A stretch of DNA of 45,683 nt. Origin: Allorhodopirellula solitaria. GTDB taxonomy: Bacteria; Planctomycetota; Planctomycetia; Pirellulales; Pirellulaceae. A program made the position numbers and the translations under genes. Each line of letters opens with the position of its first letter. The first letter of the stretch is position 1. The notes under the pieces are model-generated. The model was not told the origin of the DNA, searched no databases, and saw only the letters and a list, made by a program, of their open reading frames with translations. Of this stretch, positions 16,605-30,700 are shown piece by piece. The stretch is from positions 26,549 to 72,231 of the forward strand of contig NZ_SJPK01000014.1 in assembly GCF_007859855.1 (NCBI RefSeq), given 5' to 3'.

Positions 16605-17624
16605 CTACCGCGGCGGTTGAGGAGCGGCTTCGGGACGGTCCCCCCTGCCAATCGGCTCGACTCCAAACCACAACCGCTGAGCGTTGCGGAACGGGATACG
16701 AAGCTCAAAGTTTTCGAAGCACGCACCACCGGGGATGGGGGCGTCTGTTGCCCAGTAGGTCTGTCGTGCATTGACTGCGACCTCGGGCTGGACTCCAGCC
16801 TCCGTGCGCCAGAAATGCCTCGCCGCTTGGCCCTCGTAGCGCCAGTTCGCTGGCACCGCGGAAGAGTAATCCGCGTCTTCAGGATGGGCCAGGTCACTGG
16901 TTAGGCTGACGCGGTAGCCACCGCCGCCGGTCTGCTCTAGCTCCTTCGCTGGCCAGACACGCCAGGGCAAGAAATCCAATCGATCGAGTGGCTCGTCGGC
17001 CCAGAGTTCTGCTGCCTGCTCGACCTGGTGATCGGCGAGGTGCAGCTCACGCAGCAAACCGTAATTCCCCATCGTCGCCGAGAGAACACAGCTTGTCATC
17101 GTGGCGCTATCGGCAGCAGTAAAGATCACGATCTGGACTGCATGCGGTTGATCGCAGTGAAAGACAAGCTTCAAAATGGGGTGAGCGACATTTCGAAACG
17201 GCTCTGTATGCACGAACAAAGCCAGCGTCTCGGTGTCGGGATCGTGGACTCCCGTCGGAAGCATGGCTGCAGGCTCCCCGCTGCTCTCCGAGTTCGATGG
17301 AACGAACGTCAATCCACCCTGCCCCGGATGCAATCGGCTTTGCTCCAGTTCCGACTGCCCACGACCTGGCTGGCCGACCACGGAGGGCTCCACCGATAGA
17401 AAATTCACCATCCGCGGATACGCCTGACCGAGATACGGTGTGTAAATGCGAATCAATCCGTGCGGCCCGGGCGCCGGGGCCAATCCGATCCGCAGCCCGT
17501 CGCGATGCCCCCAGACGGGACGGTCGACCGGGACACCGTTACCGGGCCAGACAAAATCGTCGCTCCCAAACGCGGCTGGATTCGCCAATATCACCAGCAG
17601 AAAGCACCGGGCCATCGAGAGCAT
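16605..17624 (-). CDS. Secreted protein, unknown function
   Basis: I do not recognise the family. The ATG at 17624 gives MLSMARCFLLVILANPAAFG followed by SDD, a good Sec signal peptide, and 339 residues; the longer frame to 17699 adds an unlikely basic leader. The mature protein is rich in beta-type sequence, with no TM segment and few Cys. It includes LIRIYTPYLGQAYPRMVNFLSVEPSVVG, FRNVAHPILKLVFHCD and a Trp-rich centre (LDFLPWRVWPAKELEQTGGG). The C-terminal part (ENFELRIPFRNAQRLWFGVEP) looks like a beta-sandwich strand set. It may be a carbohydrate- or surface-associated protein, but nothing shows an active site. The neighbour upstream is the 204-bp repeat array. Confidence 0.7.
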   Translation of the reverse strand: MLSMARCFLLVILANPAAFGSDDFVWPGNGVPVDRPVWGHRDGLRIGLAPAPGPHGLIRIYTPYLGQAYPRMVNFLSVEPSVVGQPGRGQSELEQSRLHPGQGGLTFVPSNSESSGEPAAMLPTGVHDPDTETLALFVHTEPFRNVAHPILKLVFHCDQPHAVQIVIFTAADSATMTSCVLSATMGNYGLLRELHLADHQVEQAAELWADEPLDRLDFLPWRVWPAKELEQTGGGGYRVSLTSDLAHPEDADYSSAVPANWRYEGQAARHFWRTEAGVQPEVAVNARQTYWATDAPIPGGACFENFELRIPFRNAQRLWFGVEPIGRGDRPEAAPQPPR

Positions 17625-17726
17625 TAAGTTTCTCACCAAAGGTTGTACGTCGATTTGTGTTAGCCGGAATGTTTCGCGAATACGAGCCCTCACAGGCACC
17701 CCCAGGCGCGTCCATGGCCCCCGATT

Positions 17727-18746
17727 TTAGCACGAATCCCGACCGCGCGATTGCGAATCATGTTGCACGACGCCACACCTCGAAGAGCCGTGAACAACAA
17801 GTAGGGCCGGTTCCCACCGGCCACACCCTCCGCCCCCGCACCAAAAAAACCGTTGGCCGACGATTGACGCCCCTGCTGAACAAATCGACCATCCGACGCA
17901 TGTGGCCGGTAGGAACCGGCCCTACGTGACCTAGCAGGAATCCTGACCGCGCGATCACGGAGCATGCTGCACGACGCCACACCTCGAAAAGCCGTGAACA
18001 ATAAGTAGGGCCGGTTCCCACCGGCCACACCCTCCGCCCCCGCACCAAACAAACCGTCGGCCGACGATTGACGTCCCTGCTCTATGAATCGACCATCCGA
18101 CGCATGTGGCCGGTAGGAACCGGCCCTACGTGACCTAGCAGGAATCCTGACCGCGCGATCGCGGAGCATGTTACACGACGCCACATCCCGAAAAGCCGTG
18201 AACATACAGTAGGGCCGGTTCCCACCGGCCGCACCCTCCGCCCCCGTACCAAACGAACCGTCGGCCGCCGATTGACGTCCCTGCTGAACACATCGACCAT
18301 CCGACGCATGTGGCCGGTAGGAACCGGCCCTACGTGACCTAGCAGGAATCCTGACCGCGCGATCACGGAGTATGCTGCACGACGCCACACCTCGAAAAGC
18401 CGTGAACAAAAAGTAGGGCCGGTTCCCACCGGCCACACCCTCCGCCCCTGCACCAAACAAACCGTTGGCCGACGATTGAAGTCTCCGCTGAACACATCGA
18501 CCATCCGACGCATGTGGCCGGTAAGAACCGGCCCTACGTGACTTAGCATGAATTCCGACCGCACGATCGCAGAGCATGCTGCACGACGCCACACCTCGAA
18601 AAGCTGTGAACATACAGTAGGGCCGGTTCCCACCGGCCACACCCTCCGCACCCGCACCAAACAAACCGTTGGCCGACGATTGACGTCCCTGCTGAACACA
18701 TCGACCATCCGACGCATGTGGCCGGTAGGAACCGGCCCTACGTGAC
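17727..18746. repeat. Tandem array, five copies of a 204-bp unit
   Basis: GTAGGGCCGGTTCCCACCGG recurs at 17801, 18005, 18209, 18413 and 18617, exactly 204 bases apart. The five units run 17727-18746. Each holds a 125-bp core (first at 17801-17925) bounded by near-perfect inverted ends, GTAGGGCCGGTT and AACCGGCCCTAC; each end also folds into its own GGCCGGT/ACCGGCC hairpin. About 79 bases separate the cores. Because 204 is divisible by three, several frames stay open across all units and give false repeat proteins of 200-320 residues. The last base is the first base of the giant gene's antisense stop (18746-18748). Confidence 0.95.
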
Positions 18747-21700
18747 TACAATCCCCACCGCTTCACAAATGCTTTCCATGAATTGTATTCCACTTGTTCG
18801 AGTCCAACGCTGGGCAGGGGGATCGTGATGGCGCCCACGAAGGTCAACGACACACCGACGCTGTTTCCGATCGATTTTCCATCTGCAGAACCATTGCCGA
18901 ATCCCATCCAAAGTTTAGAGTAAGGAGTCAAGCCCGGCCCAGCCGAAACGTTGACGTCAGCTAAGATCGCGTAGAATGGCGCCAGCGCCGCAGAACCAAG
19001 ATCCTTGACCCACTGTGCACCAGGTACATCGACACTGATCGACCCTACTCCAAGTCCAACTTCGAACGGGGAGTAGCCAGCCCCTAAACCCGAGTAAGTG
19101 CCAATGTGAGCCAGAGCTGCTCCATAAGATTGCTGGTCTTCGCCGGTGCGTGTGTACGGAGACGAAGCCACAAGTGACGCACCGAAGTACACTCCTCCTG
19201 TCGCACCAATCGTGACAGAGTCAACGCCAGTTTTGGGGCCCCACGTCGCGCCGAAAGACAAGGATCCTGTCAGTCCCTGCCAGTTGACGGGATCGCCTCC
19301 GATCGCGTGTGCATGAATCTGCTGCAAACCGGCCAGTCCGATCATCGCCAGGGTGGAAACGATCGTTGTTTTGACCGTTTGTTCGGCGAGTGATGTTTGG
19401 CCGGTAGGATCGGTGAAACGTAGTGGATTGGAGTGGGAATAGACGTAGTCGTGACGTGACATGGGATCCAAGGACGAACCTTCCAACGGATCGATGCTCA
19501 AGAAACGCCCCGTTGATGAGTCGTAATCACGCGCTCGCAAATAAACCAAGTTGGTAACTGGATCGACAAATTCGCCAGCGAAGTGGACCGGCTGATCCAC
19601 CGTCCGAGACGTTTGCGGATTTCCAAACGCGTCGTATCGGTACGCTTCGACCAGACCACCGTCGGGTCCGGTGATCATCGTCGTGCTATCAACCAAATCC
19701 TGGTGATAGAATCGAAGCTCAGACCCTTCACGATAGGCAACAGGGGCATCGCCATGAGCGTATTCGCGACGGCTCTCCCCCGCTGGGCTGTACTCCGCGA
19801 TGATCTGCGGAATGCCTCCGACGACTTGCCACAGCATTCGCTGCTGATCGACCACCTGGCCAACTCCATCAGTCACGATACGTTCGGTTCGCAACCCATC
19901 TCCGCTGTATTGATAGCGAACCTGTTGTTGTTCGTTTCCATCGGAAAGCGTCACTTCCTGCAGGCGTCCACCCAAATCCCAATCGAACGTCGTTGACGCA
20001 CCGGTTGCCTGTGATTGTTGCAGCAGTTGTCCATTGGCATCATACGAGTACGTGGTGATTTGGCTGCCCGCCAGCGATGTCGTCTCGGCAAGCAATCGAT
20101 TGTTTTGGTCATACGAATAGCTGACCACCGAGTTGCCGGTTCGCTTTTCAATACGGTTTCCTGCCGCATCGTAGCGATAGGAGGTTACTTGAGTCTGACC
20201 GCCATCGATCGAAACGTGTTCTCGGGTCAGTCGATTCAGGCGGTCGTATTCGAACGAAGATTCGGTGGTTGTTCCAGACTGGGAGACGGTCTTGGAAAGA
20301 GTGTTTCCATCGGCATCATAGGCGTACTGGATAGCTAGCAGTTCCGAGCCGTCCGCGAGTGACGTCTGGGCTAACAATCGACCGACGGAGTCGTACGTTC
20401 GGTTCTCAATGATGCCGTTGTGGTAAGCGAGTTGAGTGATTCGCCCCAACGCATCATAGGAATAATCGATGAGCGTTTGGTCGCCGTCGACCACCGCGAT
20501 TAACCGGTTCAGAGCATCGTATTGGTACGAGGTTGTCTGGAAAGCGGATGTCGTGGTGATCAAGTTACCGTTTTGATCGTAATCGTAAGCGACTGATTGC
20601 GAGTCGGCTTCCGTACGCTCAGTCAACAGACCACGCTCGTCATAGGTCCAGGTGGTTGTTCTTTCGTTTTGCTCGGAATCCTGGTCGATCACCCGAGTCA
20701 TTCGCCCGAAGGAATCGTATTCGAAGCGAGTGTTTGATCCATCCGCGTAGGTCGTCATGATTCGTCTGCCGAGGGCATCGTAGTCATGGGTGGCCAGATT
20801 GTCCGCCAAGTCCGTCTGAGCAATCAGCAGCGAACTGGCGTCGTAGGTGAACTGTTGACGGTTGCCATCCGGGTAGATAGTCGCGACGCGTTGGGACAGC
20901 GCGTCATACTGGTGCTCAATTCGGTTCCCCAGAGCATCCTCTTCAATGACCAAGTTTCCGAACTCGTCGTATTCAAACTGGGTGACTCCGCCGTCGGCAT
21001 CCACCACGGCAACGACCTGACCGACGGGGTTCAATTCAAATCGCGTCTCGTATCCGTTGGCGTCTGTTCGGGAAATCAGTTGGCCTTCGCTGTTATAGAC
21101 ATTTTGAACTTGCGTGCCATCGGCAAAAAGAGTCCTTGTCGGTTGGCTGGATATGTCGAACTCAAATTTCGTTTCGTTCCCCAGTGCATCCGCAATGACA
21201 GAAACATTTCCCAAGGAATCGTATTGGTAGCGAGTCTCGCCTCCCAGTGCGTCACGGACTAGAGTGCGTCGCCCCAGAACATCAAATTCGAATTCGGTCC
21301 GGTTGCCGTTAGGGTCGATCGAGGCAACTTGATTGCCAAGGGCGTCATACTCGTACCGCGTGGTCGGGTTGTCGGTATAGTCGTTGGGCGTGTCGTCTGG
21401 AGCGATCGTGGCAACCAGGTTGTTCACGGCATCGTACTGGTAGAGCGTTTCGGCACCATTCTGATCGACGGTTTTCACCACATTGTTGTTGGCATCGTAT
21501 TCTTGACGCGTCGTCGATTGATCTGCGAATGTAAACGTCTCGGGAACGGGACGATCATGGTCGCTGATCTCGATTGTTCGGCCACTCTGGTTGGTCACGC
21601 TTTGGATGTTTCCGTTGGCATCGAGCGTTTGCGTGAAAGTTGATCCCAAGGCGTCTACCGAGCCGGTTACGCGGCCGTTGCGATCTCGAACGTCGGTGTG

Positions 21701-24700
21701 TACCAGAGTGACCGATTGTCCGTCGATCACCTGTTCGACGTGGCTTTCAACCCGCAGCCCATTGGCATCGTATTGAAAGATTCGCGTCAAACCATTGAGG
21801 TCCGTTTCACTGATTTGATTGCCCCGATCATCGAACGCATGATGGGTCTGATCTCCACGGGCGTTGGTCGTCAGAACGATGTTGCCATCGTCATCGACTT
21901 GCTGGGCGAGGACTTGGCCTTGTCCATCGGACGCACTGATCAGATTGCCACGATCGTCGTAGGTCGCGGTGACGGTCTGGCCGGTCGGCCCGGTCGATTG
22001 CAACTGGTTGCCCAATGAGTCATAGGTGTACGAGATGATTTGCCCCGTAGCATCACGTACCCGGGTTACATTGCCCGCTGAGTCATAGGTGTACTCGCTG
22101 CGGTTCCCCAACGCGTCGATTTCCGCAATGCGATTGCCGGTGGAATCGTATTCGTACTCCGTGCGGTGACCGAGTGCATTGGTTAGCGAGGTAACCGAGC
22201 CAAAGTTGTTGTACTCCAGGAACTCTGGGTTGCCGTTTCCATCGACAATGCGTTCTTGAGAGTTTTCGAGGTCGTGGACCAAACTGATTTGGATTCCGTT
22301 AACATTGACGAGACTCGTCAAACGACCGTCATCACCGTAGATGGCCTTGGCGCCCACGCGTCCAAGAGGATCCACGACTTCGTCGAGATAGTGCTCACGA
22401 GAGTTTTCGCTCAATATTTGCAGATAGCGATAGGTCGTCTGATTGCCTTCCCGATCGATCGATTGGGAAAGCTCTCCAGCTGAGTTGTACTCGTAGCGGG
22501 ATTGATTTCCATCCAGATCGTTTATCGCGACCACTCTCTCTTGAGAGTCACGATGGATATCGATCTGAACACCTGCTTGACCAAGGATCCCTGTTTCAGT
22601 GAACCGGACTTGATTTCCGTTGCGATCTGTAGCCGATTGCAGCTTTCCACTGGAACCGTCGATCCGGTAAGCGATTCCATCCTGCGTCGTCAGCACATAC
22701 GCTCCCCCAAAGTCAGGACTCACTGGGTTGTACGGGATGCCGCCGGGGGCGTGGAGTTCGCCTTGCTCGTTGACGAGGAGGTATTGGCTGACGCCGGTGG
22801 AGAGTTGTGATGTCACGCCCGGATCAGGTGTGAACCTTGGGCGAGCGAGAACCAGATTGTTGTCGCCGAATCCCGGTAAGACGCGGATCTCGGGGTTGAA
22901 GGTGAAGCCCTGGCGGCCTTCCCCCGGGACGTTCAGGTAAACCTTCACTCCAGGACGCAGCGCACTGTAGATGCCGATGTCTTCGAGACCGGATTCCGGC
23001 AAACCAACTCGTAGGTCGGTGTCGCGGTACTCGAGCCTCCAACCGTAACCGAAGTCGCCTTCTCGGTCGGCTTGCAGGGTGTCGTAGATCCGCGTGATCT
23101 CGATGGGGATGCCCGCGACAGGGATCACCATGTCGGTGAACGACAACTGGAAGTTGCCTAGTTTCAGTTCTCCCGCTAGGCCAACGCTGTGCTCAGCAAT
23201 GTTGACCGCACCTGTCGTGGCGGCGACTTCGAGGCGGATGATGTACTGATCGTTCAGCAGCAGACTGGTGTCCCACACACCCAGTTCGCCATCGGTGACG
23301 GCGGTGTTACTGGAAGCAAATTCGGTGAATGTCAATTCATCGAATCGACGGTACAGTAGTTTGTAGGCTGCGAAATCTTCGTCGGCGGCGGTTCCTACGA
23401 TCGAGACCATGCCGGTGACGGCGGAGTCTTGAGTGGGCGTGGTGATCTCGGCAGTCGGCAGGTCTTCGTTGGTGCCGCCAACCTCGCCGCTGAAGTTATA
23501 GCCGAACGAAATCGTCTTGGTCGTCACGTTGCCGCTCAAGTCGGTCGCCGTGGCGGTCGCGTTGATCGTCTCGTAGGTCCAGTCTTCAAACGTGAACGTG
23601 GCAATACCAGCGGCGCTAAGTGGGATGTCATGGCCGTTGGCTGACAATGTCAACGAGGCCACCGCAACGTCGTCGACCGCGCGAGCGTAGACTGTAAACG
23701 GCCCCTCCCAGTACCGGACGTTCTGGTTCGCGGCGATTGGGCGTTCGGACAGACTGATGCGTGGTGCAACGGTGTCCTCGACCACCGCCAATGTGAATGA
23801 CTGGGTCGACTCGCCACCGCGTACATCAACGACTCGAACGCTGAAGTCGTGCGAGCCGATCAGCGCTACCGAAGTCGCCCAGCGGATGCGACCAAAGACA
23901 TCAATTGCTGCGCCCTCGGGTGCTTCGGTCAGCTCGTATCGCAAGACATCCACGTCCGCATCGCTGGCGAGAACATCGTAGCTGAACACATTGCGAGCCG
24001 TGACTTCGATCGGTGCGGTGCTGTTGATGACCGGTGCTTGATTCGCCGCGATCACATCGAACTGGAACGATTCGATCGCACTGGCACCACCGGCATCGGT
24101 CGCGACCAGGGTGATCACGGTTTGACCGATGTCGCTGACCTCCGGTGTCCACGTCGCTACCCCGGTCGCGGCATCAATTGTCAGCCCGGCGGGCCCCTGC
24201 CCGACCGAATAGGTCAGCGGAGCGTCTTCGGGATCGGTTGCGTCGATTGCGTACGAATAGATTTCACCGACCGCGCCAAAGCGAGGTGAAGAACTGTTGA
24301 TCGTAGGCGGCAAGTTGGGCACCCCGTCGCTGACCAGAACAACGAAGGCTTGCGTCGACGCGCCGCCGATGCCGTCACTGACTTGAATCACCACATCTTG
24401 TTCGCCCGTTTGATCGGCGGCAGGTGTCCAGGAAACCTCGCCGGTCGTTTCAACGATCGTCATGCCCGCCGGGGCCGCCAACAACGAATACGTCAGCGGG
24501 TCGTTTTCCCGGTCAATGGCATCAACCGAGTGCAAGAACGCAGCGCCAACACTGGCTTCCGTCGGAGGAACGCTGACAATTCGTGGCGGGCCGCCAAACC
24601 GGCTCACTTTCAACTGGAAGGCCTGTTCGTCTGTGGCTCCCGATGGATCACTGACTTGGATCAGAACATTCGACTCGCCCAGTTGATCGGCGGACGGCGT

Positions 24701-27700
24701 CCAGCGAATGGTCCCAAGAGACGGATGAACGCTCATCCCAACGGGAGCTTCCAACAGTGTGAAGGCAAAAATGTCGCGGTCCGCATCGGCGACCAACACG
24801 TCATACTCGAAGGTTTGCCCGAGTGAGACCGAAGTAACGGGAGTGGATTCGATGACTGGAACCGCGTTGACCGCAAAGCCCACCACTTCGATGTCCAGCG
24901 AAACGGTCTCCGTGGCATCGTCGGCTGTGGTGGCCGTCAGCTCAACAATCTGATCGCCGAGTTGACTTGCTGTGGGCGTCCAATGGATGGTGCCATCGGC
25001 GTCGATCGATAAACCCGTTGGCCCTGATGCGATTGACCACGTGACAGGGCGTCCAATTTGATCAACGGCTGAGATACGACTGAGGTAACCCGTTGCCACC
25101 GTCGCGGTCAATCGCGGAAGCGTCATATTGAGAGGCAGAATAGTGGGCGTCGTGTCGAGTACATCGACGGTCCACGTCGCCGTGGTGGTGGATCCGGAGC
25201 CGTCGCTGACTTCGACGGTGAAGTCCTTTTGGCCGACAGCGCTAGCCGCGGGTGTCCAATCGAGTCGCCCCGAATCGGTGTCGATGGTTGCCCCGGCGGG
25301 CGACTGCGTCAGTGCGTAAGTTAACTCCGTGGTTTCGGCGTCTTGAGCGATGATGTCATGAGCATAGGCGAAGCCGGCGTAGGCCTCGGTTGGCGCAGGG
25401 AACTGAGAGGCATCACCCAGCGGCTGATTGAGGATGACCGGCGGCGTATTGGGCGCGGTCACATTAAGATAAAAATCATGAAGCGAAATCGACCCGGATG
25501 CGTTTGTCGCACGGAGGATAACGAGGTGCTCGCCGACTTGGTTGATCGATGGCCGCCATGCGACCAGGCCTCTGCTCGGATCGACGGTCATGCCGTCGGG
25601 AGCAAGCGACAAATCGTAGGTGATCGCTTCGTCAGTAACTCCAGTCGCAACCGATGCGTAGCGGAACGTCTGCCGCGCCTCGATGTTCGTCGCTGGCATC
25701 GTGACGAAGTGGACACCGCCGGTCACCGACGTATTGGTCGGCTGGAGCACGAAATCGTTGTCGGCCAGGACTTCGTCGACGGCCAGCGTGACCGACAAAC
25801 CATCGCGTCCAGCAGTATCGGTCCAACCCGCTGGCACATCAGGCCGAATCGTATAGGTGCCTGCATCAAGACCCGTCAACGCATAGTTTCCATTTTGGTC
25901 CGACATCGCCATCGGTTCGTGCTCATCTCGCGTGCCGTCTCCATCGATGTCTGCGTAGGCTTTCCAATACGCGATTGCCTCACCCGACTCGGTTTCCAAT
26001 CGGCCACGGAGATGGCTGAGTGAAAGTCGCTCGATCGCCGAGTCAAACGTCGCTTCGGTGCTGGCGGTGACCGCAACGTTTGTGGCTGCCGTGGGGACGT
26101 CATATCCAGCCACCGGAGAAACTCGCACGGGGTATTCGCCCGGCAACAAACCATCAAACCAGTAATTGCCCTCGACATCGGTCAGCGTCTGAGGTTCGCT
26201 CGGATCGGGGTAGGCATTGCCGTTGGTGTCGATGAACAGTTGCCAGCCTGCGAGCGATGGTTCGGCGGGAACACCACTTTCGCTACCGTCGTCTTGATCG
26301 CCGTCACCGTTGAGATCTTCGAACAGATGACCCGCAATGCTTCCGCGTAATTCCGGCAGAACCTGAACATCGAACGTTTGCGTGTCGAAGCCTCCACGGC
26401 CGTCTTCCACCACGACGGTGAATGGATACGTATCGACGTCGGTCAGCCCTGGGCCGCGATAGGGAGCCATGAAATCCACTGCAATGGCTGTTGGAAAGTA
26501 ACGCCCCTGATGCCCGTTGTCGGAAAAGTCTCGAATCGAAATGGTATCCAAGTCTTCAAATCGGTAGTCCAACAGCAAATTTGGATTTCCATCATAGTGC
26601 TGAGTCAGACCTTCCTGAATTTCTGCGGCGGAGCGAGCGACGTTCCAAACCCGGACATTCTCGACTCGCGAGCGAGTGCTCGCTCCGCCAATTTGTAAGG
26701 ATCGCTCTTCGCCGTATTCCAAAGAACTCGGCAGCTCAACCGAACCAATCGCATTACCATCGACAAACAGAGTCGCCAGTTTGGTGGTGTCATCCACCGT
26801 CATGGCGATGTGATACCAGCGATCTACTTCGGGAATGAAATCGAATCGCGTCCTGATGGTGCCGCTGTCTTCAAAACGCGTCAACAACTGCAGCTCTCGA
26901 TTGCCAAAGACTTGGACTAGAAAGGTGTAGTGCCCTGAATCAGAGAGATGTTCAAACAAAGCGGTGGCACCGTTTGAAGCAGTGAGTGCCGTCAGACTGT
27001 ACCAACCCTCGACCGTGATGCTGGCTGGTCGCGGCGCCTCGGCAACCGGAGCCTCGATTCGGCCCGAAGTGGAACTGGACTCATAGGGTTTCAGCGAGAC
27101 CGCCGCAGTACGGCCATCCCACGTCAACTCGCCGGAGACCGGATCGATGACCGCGCCTTCAGGACCATCGATCAGCCGATAACGCAAGGTATCGTTGTCG
27201 TCGTCGAGTGCGGTGACAGCGTGGGTGAGCGAGTCGCCAGCACCGATTTGTGTGGGTGGATCAGTAGCAATCAGGGGTGGGCTGTTGTCGCGAGCTGGTT
27301 GAACGTCGATCTTGAAGGACTGCGTCGCGACGCCGCCACGCCCATCGTCGGCGGATACTGTGACGTCGTGCTGTCCGACTTGATCTGGCGAAGCGGCCCA
27401 GAACACTTCGCCCGTTTGCGAATTGACAAACATCCCGCCGGGACCGTCAACGATTTCGTAAGTCAGCGGATCGTCGTCCGGATCGATGGCATCGGAGTCG
27501 TAGCGGTAGACTTCGTTGGGATCCAACCGGTTGTAAATCACACTGACCGTGTCGTCACCGGTGTTGCTAACCACCAAGTCCACGCGTCCATCTTCATCCG
27601 CGTCGGCCAACTCGATTGCACCAGGACGGTCGCCGACACGTATGTTCTGAACCTTGGCAAACTGATTTTGCCCACGACCATAGAAGACGCTCACCACGCC

Positions 27701-30700
27701 TTGATCGGGAATCGTAGCGATCAGATCTGGATTGCCGTCCTCGTTCAGATCCGTGACCGCAACATCGGCGGCTCCAGTGTTGGTATCCCCGTCACCGGTC
27801 GAAACATAAACCGGAGCAGCAAAATCCCCCGCCCCGTCACCGGCCAAGATCATGATTCGATTGGTCAGGGGAAGCGTAACGACTGCGTCGAGTCGTCCGT
27901 CGCCCGTCGCGTCAACGACCGAGATTTGACCAGGCTGATCGCCTAGCGGAACGGCGACTGGATCGGACAGGTCGCCGGTCGTCGTACCCGCGAGCACCCA
28001 GATCGAGTGGAGTGCTTCATCGATGACCAGCAAGTCAACGTTGCCATCAGCATCGATGTCACCGGAACTGATTTCAATGGGCGACTGGCCGACCGCGATT
28101 TCCGTCGAAGTGTAGCCATCCTCAAGACTGCCGGCAAAGACTGATATCGATCGTCCGGTGCGGTTGACGGTGATCAACTCTTGCTGTTCATCGTCATCCA
28201 GGTCAGCAACATGAATCGCAACCGGCCCGCGACCGGTGAACAGATCCTCTTGCCGCGTCAAGCCGCCCAGGTTGTCGCCAACGAACAGTTTGACGCGATC
28301 GTTTTGTTGATTGACCGCCAAGACCTCTTCATTGCCATCGCCGTCCAGGTCGACGGTGGTCAAGTCGACCAAGGTATCACGGTTGCCAAAGAAGATCCCC
28401 AGGCTCGCAGGATTGTTCCCGTTCATGAAAAGCATGTCGCTGTGCCCATCGTTATCAAGATCGCCAAACGCCATTTCTCCACCCGAGAAATTGTTGCGGA
28501 ACTCCGACAGTTCGCCAAATGTGCCGTCCCCGTTTCCCGGTCGGAAGTACAGGATGAATCCACGAGGATCGTGATAGATAAGATCCAGATGGCCGTCATC
28601 GTCGAAATCCTTCAAGTGGGCATATTCAAGCCCTCGTTCGGTACCATGCATCGGATAGATCACAGGCATTCCAAATGTCAGGTCGCCGTTGCCCAACTGC
28701 ACTCGCGCATCGTTTGAAGTGATCTGCACCAAATCGAGATGACCGTCTTCGTTGAGATCACCGGTCTGGTAGATATACGGTCTTATGGTTCGCCCGACAG
28801 CGGTTTGGTCCGGGTAGTCGAACTGCTCGTTGACAACCGCAAAGGTGCCATCACCGTTACCCCGCCACGCTTGCAGTTTGACCGTCGACTCCTCCGATGT
28901 TTGTTCGTTGATGACCAAATCGACGATGCCGTCCTCATCAAAATCGGCGACCGCCACCGTACTTCCAAAACCAAAAGCATTCTCTCCTCTAGCTTCCACA
29001 TCGATTCGCTGCGACAGAGTGAAGTTCCTGCCCGGGTTCGCTGGATCATTCAGAATCACATCGACCACATTGGGATTGGTGTTGCTGCGCTGAACGTAAT
29101 CGAGAAAGCCGTCGTTGTTGACATCCGCAACGTCAAGATCGGACGGCCCGTAGAACAGGTCTGAAACCCCATTGAACCCGATCTCGAACGTGCCATCGCC
29201 GATGCCCAGCAGCACTAACTGACTGGACCCACCGCCACCTCCGGACCCATTGAACGAGAGCAGATCCAGGATCCCATCACCATTGAAATCTGCGGCTCGT
29301 GCCAAACCGCCCGCATTGGGAATTGAATAGGCGGGAATCGGAGCCTCGAAAGTCCCGTCACCATGTCCCAGGTACGTTTCCGCGTATGCAGGCAGGACGT
29401 AATCGAGAATTCCATCACCGTCGAAATCGTCGACCACCACTCCTTCGTTGGTGGTAAACGCAATGGTGTTGACCTTCACGCCCCCAAATTCGCCTGGTCT
29501 GATGCCCGGCAGAATGCCGACGCCGTTCAACTCAGTGCTACTTCGGTCGGTTGTGTAGTGGGCTAGATCGTTGACTCCGTCGCCGTTGTAGTCGCCGACC
29601 AGCGCACCACCAGCGTGACCCAACGGCGTCGTTGAGTACTGATGAACCTCCAGCGTCCCATCGCCGAGGTTTTCTAGAAAATGGATCGAATAGTTGTTAT
29701 CAAGGTCGCTGCCGGTTGCCAACAACAGGTCCAAATCGCCATCGCCATCGACATCGACCGGCTGATCCGAGCCGACCGGATTCGCGGGGTTGCTATCAAG
29801 AGGAATGACTTGCCCGCTGTCTGTGAAGCTGGTCATGGTCGAATCACCCACGAACAAGATGCCATCGCCCGACCGCAAACCGACAAAGACATCCAGCAGC
29901 TGATCGCCACTGAAATCAGCGATGGAAACCGTTTGGGGAGAAGCGCCAGCGAGCTCGCCCACTTTGCTGAAATTCTGGTCCCCGTCATTGAACAGGATAT
30001 TGGTGTGTAGTAACTCTCCCGCCACGATGTCCAGATCGCCGTCCCGATCCATGTCAGCGATATCGTAGGGTCGCTCCAATGTCGGAAAGAACGACTCGTC
30101 GAACTCGTAAAGACCGACGAAGCTCTCAAACGTTCCGTCGCCATTTCCCGCACGCCATCCGATTTGCGTGTTGTTTGAATCACGACCGACCACGTCCAGG
30201 TTGCCGTCTTGATCCAGATCCACCAACTTCAAATCGTGCAGCGGGATTTCGCCTTCGACTCTTGCGTTTTTGATGTCTTCTGACGCATCTGAGAATGTGC
30301 CGTCACCGTTGCCCAACAGAGTGAACAGCGACGTTTCGTACACATTCAATCCGACTGCTCGTTGACGAATCAGCGTGATGTCCGGCTCGTCATCGTTATC
30401 GAGGTCGCCGAGAACCAAATGTTTGTAGGTCGGATTGTTGGAATCTTCAAAGTTCACCAACTCGTTTGGCTGGCCGAAGTTCCCGTTGCCATCGCCCAAC
30501 ATTGCGACCACCTGATAATGATCCGTGCGACCCGGTGTGCTTCCGTCGCCGTAATACGTGATCGCCACCAGATCAAGAATCCCATCACCGTTTAGATCCG
30601 CTTGATCCAACCCGTGGACATCAAATCGGTCTCCGGAAGTTTGCTGCGGCGGCAAGTTCACATCGACCATGTAGCCACCGGCGATCACATCACCGGTCGG

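Noticed and set aside
17690..18664. Minus-strand frame of 324 residues with a 68-residue repeat
   Set aside because: It is the translation of the 204-bp array; 204 is divisible by three so several frames stay open. A second frame across the same array is also open, and the hairpin ends explain the sequence better than a protein.
18082..18717. Second minus-strand frame of 211 residues across the 204-bp array
   Set aside because: Same artefact in another phase; no signal, domain or codon bias.
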